DNA from: an uncultured Eubacterium sp.
Lineage (GTDB): Bacteria; Bacillota; Clostridia; Lachnospirales; Lachnospiraceae
Assembly (NCBI GenBank): GCA_910589595.1
Contig: CAJUTM010000002.1
Location: forward strand, 62,001 to 126,000
Direction of reading: 5' to 3'
Length of the DNA stretch: 64,000 nt
Made by a program: the position numbers and the translations under genes. Positions 59,649-64,000 of this stretch are shown here, one piece after another. The notes beneath the pieces are model-generated. The model made no database searches. It was given only the letters and a program-made list of their open reading frames with translations, and was not told the DNA's origin. The first letter of the stretch is position 1. Each line of letters begins with the position of its first letter.

Positions 59649-61171
59649 AAAATTCAGTTCTTTGTTATCTGGAGGAGACCGCAAAACGGCTTCCGGACAA
59701 GGTTGCCTTTTTTGATTTGGAAAGCGAAATTACATTTATGGGATTGCGCAATCGGGCGATTGATTTGGCGTTTACCATTCAGTCTGTGTTATCCGGCAGA
59801 CGCAATCCGATTTTGACTTATCTGCCCAAATCAGTAGAAAACATTGTGGCATTTATGGGAATTTTGTACAGCGGAAATTTCTATACCCCGACCGATATCC
59901 GTTTTCCCGAAGAAAAGGTAAAAAGTATTATCTCTACCTTGAAACCCTCTGCCATTATCGTAGACAGCAAAACAAAAGAAAAGCTGGGGAAATTCGCAGG
60001 ACTTGACGACATTCCCCTCATTAATCTGGATGAAATATCATGCTCTAACCGGTATGAAGAGGGACAGATTCTGATTGACGATATTCTGGACGTCGACCCT
60101 GTGTATACGTTTTTTACCTCCGGCTCGACGGGCGCGCCAAAAGGTGTAATAATCAATAACCACAATGTCATTGATTATACGGATTGGGCTGTCAAAACAT
60201 TTAAAATAAACGAAACTACGATTATGGGAAACCAGTCGCCGTTTTACTTTGATATATCGACGCAGGATATTTATGCAACATTGAAGTCCGGCGCCACGCT
60301 GGGAATTATTCCACCGACTTATTTTGCTTTTCCGGCCAAAGCGCTTCAGTTTATCAATGAGAGAAATATCAACTTCCTTTACTGGGTGCCGTCTGCTTTT
60401 GTCAATATCGCCAACTTTGACCTTTTAAAATCGATTCCGCTGGAACATGTGGAATTAATTATGTTTGGCGGAGAGGTTATGCCGGTAAAACAGCTCAACT
60501 ACTGGAAAAAATATCTTCCCAGACTGAAAACAATTGCTAATGTATACGGGCCGACAGAAGCCACGGTAAACTGTACTTATTATATTGTGGACCGGGAATT
60601 TACCGATTCCGAAGTGCTCCCTCTCGGCAAAGCATGTGAGAATACCGGCCTGCTTGTTTTGGATGACGACAATAAAATAATCGGGAAAGAGCAGGTAAAT
60701 CAACTCGGCGAGCTGTGCGTATACGGCAGTTCCCTGTCGGCCGGTTACTGGGATGATACCGAAAAGACAGCAGAAAAATATATTGATAATCCTGTCAACA
60801 AGTTTTATCGGGAAAAAATGTATCTCACCGGCGACCTCGTTTATTATAATGAGCGGGGAGAACTGGTATTTGCCGGACGCAAAGATTTCCAGATTAAGCA
60901 TTCCGGTTATCGGATTGAACTGGGGGAGATTGAGTCAGCGGCTATGGGAAAAGAGGAAATATCCGGAGTATGCGCCTCTTATCATAAAGAGAAAAAGCAG
61001 ATTGTTCTGTTTTATCAGGGAGAAATCAGCGAGGAAGAGCTGAAAGATTATCTGCTGACGATTATCCCTAAATACATGGTGCCGACAATGTATTTTCCGT
61101 TAAAACGTTTTCCTTACAATGACAATGGGAAAATAGACAGAAAGCAGCTGGAAGAACAGTATTTAAAGTAA
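59645..61171 (+). CDS. DltA-like amino-acid/acyl adenylating enzyme, right copy
   Basis: A 508-aa product. A3 FFTSGSTGAPKG (156-167), NQSPFYFDISTQDIY, A5 NVYGPTEATVNC, A7 YLTGDLVYYNERGELVFAG, A8 KHSGYRIELGEIE, A10 NDNGKIDRKQL. It is full length with the catalytic lysine. Twin of 45769. The Asp in FYFD is where amino-acid-activating enzymes bind the alpha-amino group, so an amino acid substrate is favoured. AGGAGG precedes the ATG. It is followed by the 266-aa GNAT-like gene and its ACP, which could be the transfer step. Confidence 0.82.
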   Translation: MKNSVLCYLEETAKRLPDKVAFFDLESEITFMGLRNRAIDLAFTIQSVLSGRRNPILTYLPKSVENIVAFMGILYSGNFYTPTDIRFPEEKVKSIISTLKPSAIIVDSKTKEKLGKFAGLDDIPLINLDEISCSNRYEEGQILIDDILDVDPVYTFFTSGSTGAPKGVIINNHNVIDYTDWAVKTFKINETTIMGNQSPFYFDISTQDIYATLKSGATLGIIPPTYFAFPAKALQFINERNINFLYWVPSAFVNIANFDLLKSIPLEHVELIMFGGEVMPVKQLNYWKKYLPRLKTIANVYGPTEATVNCTYYIVDREFTDSEVLPLGKACENTGLLVLDDDNKIIGKEQVNQLGELCVYGSSLSAGYWDDTEKTAEKYIDNPVNKFYREKMYLTGDLVYYNERGELVFAGRKDFQIKHSGYRIELGEIESAAMGKEEISGVCASYHKEKKQIVLFYQGEISEEELKDYLLTIIPKYMVPTMYFPLKRFPYNDNGKIDRKQLEEQYLK

Positions 61172-61215
61172 GAATAAAGATAATTGGAATAGAAAATCTT
61201 TCAGAGGAGAAAAGA

Positions 61216-62016
61216 ATGACCACGCAGGAAATCCAAGTACATATTGCAGCGATAAAGAAAAACTGCGGCCACAGGCAAAGTTACACCAACTTCTTTGCAC
61301 AGGCAGAAGGTGATTACTCGGTCTTGGAAAGCCGGAGTTCCCTCGTATTCTGGCAGACGGGAGAAGATGATGTCTGCCGGATTTATTTCTTTTGCTTTGA
61401 TTTAGACGAATTAAGCAGGCAGTTATTGCAAATGGAAGCAGGCAGCATTCTTGACTACATAGGAACATGCAGCGATTCACTCGTCCATGCTTTCCAAACG
61501 GGCGGTTTCCGGCAATATGCCTGCTTTTTGCGCCTGTCTAATAAAAATCTGGCCTATGTATTTGACACTGACTATAATCCATATGCCGATTATCTGGAGA
61601 GATTCGTTGAAGAAACCCGAATTACATCCGCTTCCTTAGAGGAACTGGATACCCTGCACCGGAAACTCTACGATGTTTTCGACAAACGCTCCAGCCATTT
61701 TTTCAGCAGAGAAAGGCTGAAAGAATTGATTGCGGACAATAAAGTTCTTGTCTATAAGGAAGACGGATGTCTGCGCTCTTTTCTCATTTATACCATTGAC
61801 GGAAAAAAGTTTTACGTTGCCTACATATATAATTCTGCGGAGAACCACATCGCGCTCAGCATGTATGTACAGGCGGCGAAAGCTGCCATCAGGGCAGGAT
61901 GCACATACGGGTATTCATGGGTCGACGAGACAAACGAAACATCCCTCCGCTATAACCGTTTAAAGCAGTATCTTCCGGATGGTATGACGGATAAAATATT
62001 CAGAAAGGAAACATAA
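61216..62016 (+). CDS. GNAT-like acyltransferase, right copy
   Basis: A 266-aa product that differs from 43598-44398 at roughly 35-40 positions. Differences are spread along the chain, including charge changes near residues 30-45 and 158-166, so specificity could have shifted slightly. GAGGAG precedes the ATG. It lies 45 bases after the adenylating enzyme and 4 before its ACP. Being present in both operons, it would be made in either orientation of the switch. Confidence 0.55.
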   Translation: MTTQEIQVHIAAIKKNCGHRQSYTNFFAQAEGDYSVLESRSSLVFWQTGEDDVCRIYFFCFDLDELSRQLLQMEAGSILDYIGTCSDSLVHAFQTGGFRQYACFLRLSNKNLAYVFDTDYNPYADYLERFVEETRITSASLEELDTLHRKLYDVFDKRSSHFFSRERLKELIADNKVLVYKEDGCLRSFLIYTIDGKKFYVAYIYNSAENHIALSMYVQAAKAAIRAGCTYGYSWVDETNETSLRYNRLKQYLPDGMTDKIFRKET

Positions 62017-62020
62017 TGAT

Positions 62021-62254
62021 ATGCAGGAAGAAGTAATTGAAATCGTAAGAAAGGTATTTCACAAAGACGCAGACAGTGAGATTACCGCCTATACATCATC
62101 GAAAAATCTGCCGGAATGGGATTCTTTCGGGCAGATTACCCTGATTCAGGAGCTGGAGAAAGTCTATCAGACCAAGTTTACCTTTGATGAGCTTATCGAG
62201 ATGGAAAGTGTGGCCGGTATTTGTGAAGTACTCGAAAACCGGAAAAATAAATAA
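62021..62254 (+). CDS. Acyl carrier protein, distal gene of right operon
   Basis: A 77-aa carrier with Ser35 in LPEWDSFGQITLIQELE. It is almost identical to the ACP at 43357 (Lys10 to Arg, Glu28 to Lys, Ile58 to Leu and the last residues). Last gene of the right operon, with a terminator 60 bases on. Confidence 0.88.
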   Translation: MQEEVIEIVRKVFHKDADSEITAYTSSKNLPEWDSFGQITLIQELEKVYQTKFTFDELIEMESVAGICEVLENRKNK

Positions 62255-62312
62255 TAACATGGTGGGTAATTGCAAATTTCATTTCTCTCAAGACCGTGGT
62301 GCATCGAAAAAG

Positions 62313-62357
62313 TAGCCGGATGGTATCTGAAACTGATTATCATCCGGTTATTTTTGT
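62313..62357 (+). terminator. Terminator of the right operon, first of two direct copies
   Basis: AGCCGGATG-GTATC pairs with GATTATCATCCGGTTA, followed by TTTTTG. A copy with two base changes lies at 63277-63321. Confidence 0.75.
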
Positions 62358-62383
62358 ATAAAATAAAAGAAATGGTATATAAT
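62354..62383 (+). promoter_or_regulatory. Promoter of the toxin-antitoxin pair
   Basis: TTGTAT (62354-62359), 18 bases, TATAAT (62378-62383). Confidence 0.6.
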
Positions 62384-62458
62384 ACTTGAAAAAAAAGACT
62401 GATTATCATACAATTGAAGTACAAAAACATTCAGATGTATTTACTGGAGGTGCTGATT

Positions 62459-62749
62459 ATGGCAAATTCTATGGTACAGGTTAGGGTAGATGAGCAGTTA
62501 AAGGAAGATGTGACAAACATATATGAGGAACTGGGGATGGATTTGTCCACGGCAATCCGCATTTTCTTAAAACGTTCCGTACAGGAAAAAGGCATCCCTT
62601 TTAGCATGAAGCTTACAGATATACATCACGGTAATAAAGCGATTTCTGCGATGCAGCGGATGAGTCAGGCGGCTGAAGAAAAAGGGGTTGCAGATATGTC
62701 ACTGGAGGAAATCAATCAGGAGATACAGGCTGTCCGTCGGGGCAGATAG
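62459..62749 (+). CDS. RelB/DinJ-type antitoxin
   Basis: A 96-aa product. The ribbon-helix-helix N-terminus (VQVRVDEQLKEDVTNIYEEL, then GMDLSTAIRIFLKRSV) is the classic RelB/DinJ dimerisation and DNA-binding fold. The C-terminal tail would bind the toxin. CTGGAGGTG precedes ATG 62459. The PIN gene follows 13 bases after the stop; autoregulation at the 62354 promoter is likely. Confidence 0.8.
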   Translation: MANSMVQVRVDEQLKEDVTNIYEELGMDLSTAIRIFLKRSVQEKGIPFSMKLTDIHHGNKAISAMQRMSQAAEEKGVADMSLEEINQEIQAVRRGR

Positions 62750-62762
62750 AAAAGAGGTCTTC

Positions 62763-63179
62763 ATGACAAAATATGGTGTGATTGATACAAATGTCCTTGT
62801 ATCAGCGATGCTGAAAGAAAATTCTGTGCCGGGACTTGTTTTAAAACATGTGTTTGATGGGAATCTGGTTCCTTTGCTTAATGATAAAATTCTGGAGGAG
62901 TATCAAGAAGTGTTACTCAGAAAGAAGTTTCCCTTTTTGGAAGAAGATGTTAATATAGTGTTAGAAAATTTGCAAGAGCGAGGAGCATTTGTCAATGCGG
63001 GGAGACTAAATATAGAACTGCCGGATGTAAAAGACATCGTATTTTATGAAGTAGTAATGGAAAAACGGAAAGAGGATTTTGCATATCTGGTAACTGGAAA
63101 TATCAAGCATTTTCCCAAAGAGCCATTTGTAGTTACCCCACGAGAGATGTTGGAAATTTTGGAAGAGAATGATGAATGA
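62763..63179 (+). CDS. PIN-domain putative toxin
   Basis: A 138-aa product with the PIN-fold start (GVIDTNVLVSAMLKENSVPG, acidic Asp), a helix with EEYQEVLLRKKF, and a late acidic site in VYEVVMEKRKEDFAYLVTGN. It is of the COG1569-type putative toxin group, predicted RNase. The ATG follows GAGGT. Pairing with a RelB/DinJ-type antitoxin rather than a VapB/AbrB or Phd type is a little unusual. Confidence 0.75.
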   Translation: MTKYGVIDTNVLVSAMLKENSVPGLVLKHVFDGNLVPLLNDKILEEYQEVLLRKKFPFLEEDVNIVLENLQERGAFVNAGRLNIELPDVKDIVFYEVVMEKRKEDFAYLVTGNIKHFPKEPFVVTPREMLEILEENDE

Positions 63180-63276
63180 GTACAAGTGCCTTTTCGCATA
63201 CTATCAGTTCTTTATTTTATCTGCTGGAAAAAGGAAATTGAAAAATATTTTAGACATAAATTAAATACTCGGCATA

Positions 63277-63321
63277 TAGCCGGATGGTATCTGAAACCGA
63301 TTATCATCCGGCTATTTTTGT
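63277..63321 (+). terminator. Terminator, second direct copy
   Basis: 43 of 45 bases match 62313-62357, including the T-tract. It ends the toxin-antitoxin transcript. The two copies bracket that module. Confidence 0.75.
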
Positions 63322-63440
63322 GTCCATATATAAAAATCCATATTTCAATCCGTTTATTTGGGGTATCTTATATAATGAAAAATATCAGAGAAAGAAGAGT
63401 CGCCTGATGTGTACAAAGCGGCAGTGGAACGGAGGTTTTT

Positions 63441-64000
63441 ATGGAAAAAACAGAATTACAGGAAGACAGAAACATTACGAAAGAACGAATTACGAAATAT
63501 AAGGAGTTTTTAGTGAAAGCGGAAAAGAGGAAACAGACCATTGAAAAGTATATGAGGGATGTTGGTAAGTTGAAATCTTTTCTTGACGGCAGGGAGTTGA
63601 CAAAGGAATTATTTATCTGCTATAAGGAGCATTTGGAAAATTGTGGGGAGTATACGCCGGCAAGCATTAATTCCTTTTTGTCTGCGGCAAACAGTTTTTG
63701 TGAGCAGATGGGGTGGCTGGATTTGCGTATAAAAACAATACGGATTCAACAACAGGTATTTGAATCAGAAGATAAGGAGCTTACATCCAATGAGTATCAG
63801 AGGTTGATAAAAACGGCTCTGTGGAATGGAAACGAGCGCCTTGCGCTTATCATTCAGACGTTAGGAAGTACGGGAATCCGTATCAGTGAGCTTGCGTTTG
63901 TCACAGTGGAATCGCTAGGGAGAGGGATGTCAGACGTATATAATAAGGGAAAAGTACGGCGGATTATGTATCCGAAAGAATTGATTAAAGTTCTGAAAGC
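63441..64000 (+). CDS. Tyrosine recombinase, N-terminal part, cut by window edge
   Basis: About 186 residues are visible to the edge. The SAM-like N-domain (TIEKYMRDVGKLKSFLDGRE, then SFLSAANSFCEQMGW) is followed by the start of the catalytic domain with the Arg in TGIRISELAFVTVE. GGAGG lies 7 bases before ATG 63441. It is not closely similar to the recombinase at 52399. Role unknown; no paired inverted repeats are visible on this side of the gene. Confidence 0.8.
   Translation, partial: MEKTELQEDRNITKERITKYKEFLVKAEKRKQTIEKYMRDVGKLKSFLDGRELTKELFICYKEHLENCGEYTPASINSFLSAANSFCEQMGWLDLRIKTIRIQQQVFESEDKELTSNEYQRLIKTALWNGNERLALIIQTLGSTGIRISELAFVTVESLGRGMSDVYNKGKVRRIMYPKELIKVLK

Larger units (their letters stand above)
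61216..62254. repeat. Right copy of the inverted GNAT+ACP gene pair
   Basis: Matches 43357-44398 in the opposite orientation (see that entry). Together they close the mirrored region. Confidence 0.85.

Noticed and set aside
43357..62254. Fatty acid or polyketide biosynthesis cluster
   Set aside because: No elongating KAS I/II, dehydratase, enoyl reductase, malonyl transferase, thioesterase or modular synthase.
63186..63502. Two ORFs of 73 and 72 aa after the PIN gene
   Set aside because: They run across a terminator hairpin and into the leader of the recombinase, with no ribosome site.

Overview
Organism. The window looks like a motile Firmicute of the Lachnospiraceae type (inference; not identified to genus). 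Reasons: strong GGAGG ribosome sites on nearly every gene, sigma-A promoters of TTGaca-N17-TATAAT form, Ig-like/NlpC-P60 secreted proteins with PTD repeats, a CsrA-FliW flagellar block with sigma-28 promoters (TAAA/TAAG-N15-nCCGATAA), Maf flagellin glycosyltransferases, and a second GyrB/GyrA-like pair without recF or dnaN beside it. No gap between annotated genes exceeds about 270 bases.

Layout. 1-18.5 kb is mainly housekeeping: a truncated proS, a HAD phosphatase, a small lipoprotein, a chemoreceptor, an AGCS symporter, serS, two secreted surface proteins, lysA-purC, and a topoisomerase IV-like pair. 18.5-32.9 kb is the late flagellar block: flgM, flgN, two flgK, flgL, fliW, csrA, flaG, fliD, fliS and two near-identical flagellins. 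An antisense aerolysin-like gene sits between the flagellins. 32.9-41.5 kb is a flagellin glycosylation block: two Maf proteins, a NeuC-like epimerase, CgeB-type glycosyltransferases and LicD. 41.6-43.3 kb is an AAA/PD-(D/E)XK gene.

43.4-62.3 kb is the most unusual part. Two operons point away from each other and are built from the same toolkit: eight acyl carrier proteins, five KAS III enzymes (one fused to a decayed SDR), three SDR reductases, two DltA-like adenylating enzymes, four GNAT-like acyltransferases and one AAC(3)-family acyltransferase. Their distal ends are the same GNAT+ACP pair in inverted orientation. Between them lies a 1.1-kb segment bounded by perfect 27-bp inverted repeats. 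It carries a tyrosine recombinase and, just inside its right end, a sigma-28 promoter that points at the right operon. Flipping the segment would aim that promoter at the left operon, which has no visible promoter of its own. I read this as a DNA-inversion switch, tied to flagellin expression, that selects which of two acyl-decoration sets is made for the flagellar glycan. The motif layout is seen in the sequence; the function is inference.

62.3-64 kb holds a RelB-like/PIN toxin-antitoxin pair between two copies of one terminator hairpin, then the start of a second tyrosine recombinase.

How it fits together. FlgM (anti-sigma-28), sigma-28 promoters on flgM, flaG, both flagellins and the invertible segment, and CsrA/FliW with GGA-loop hairpins in both flagellin leaders, form one late-flagellar circuit. 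Maf, NeuC and the GT/LicD genes would build the glycan, and the mirrored operons would make and attach its acyl groups.
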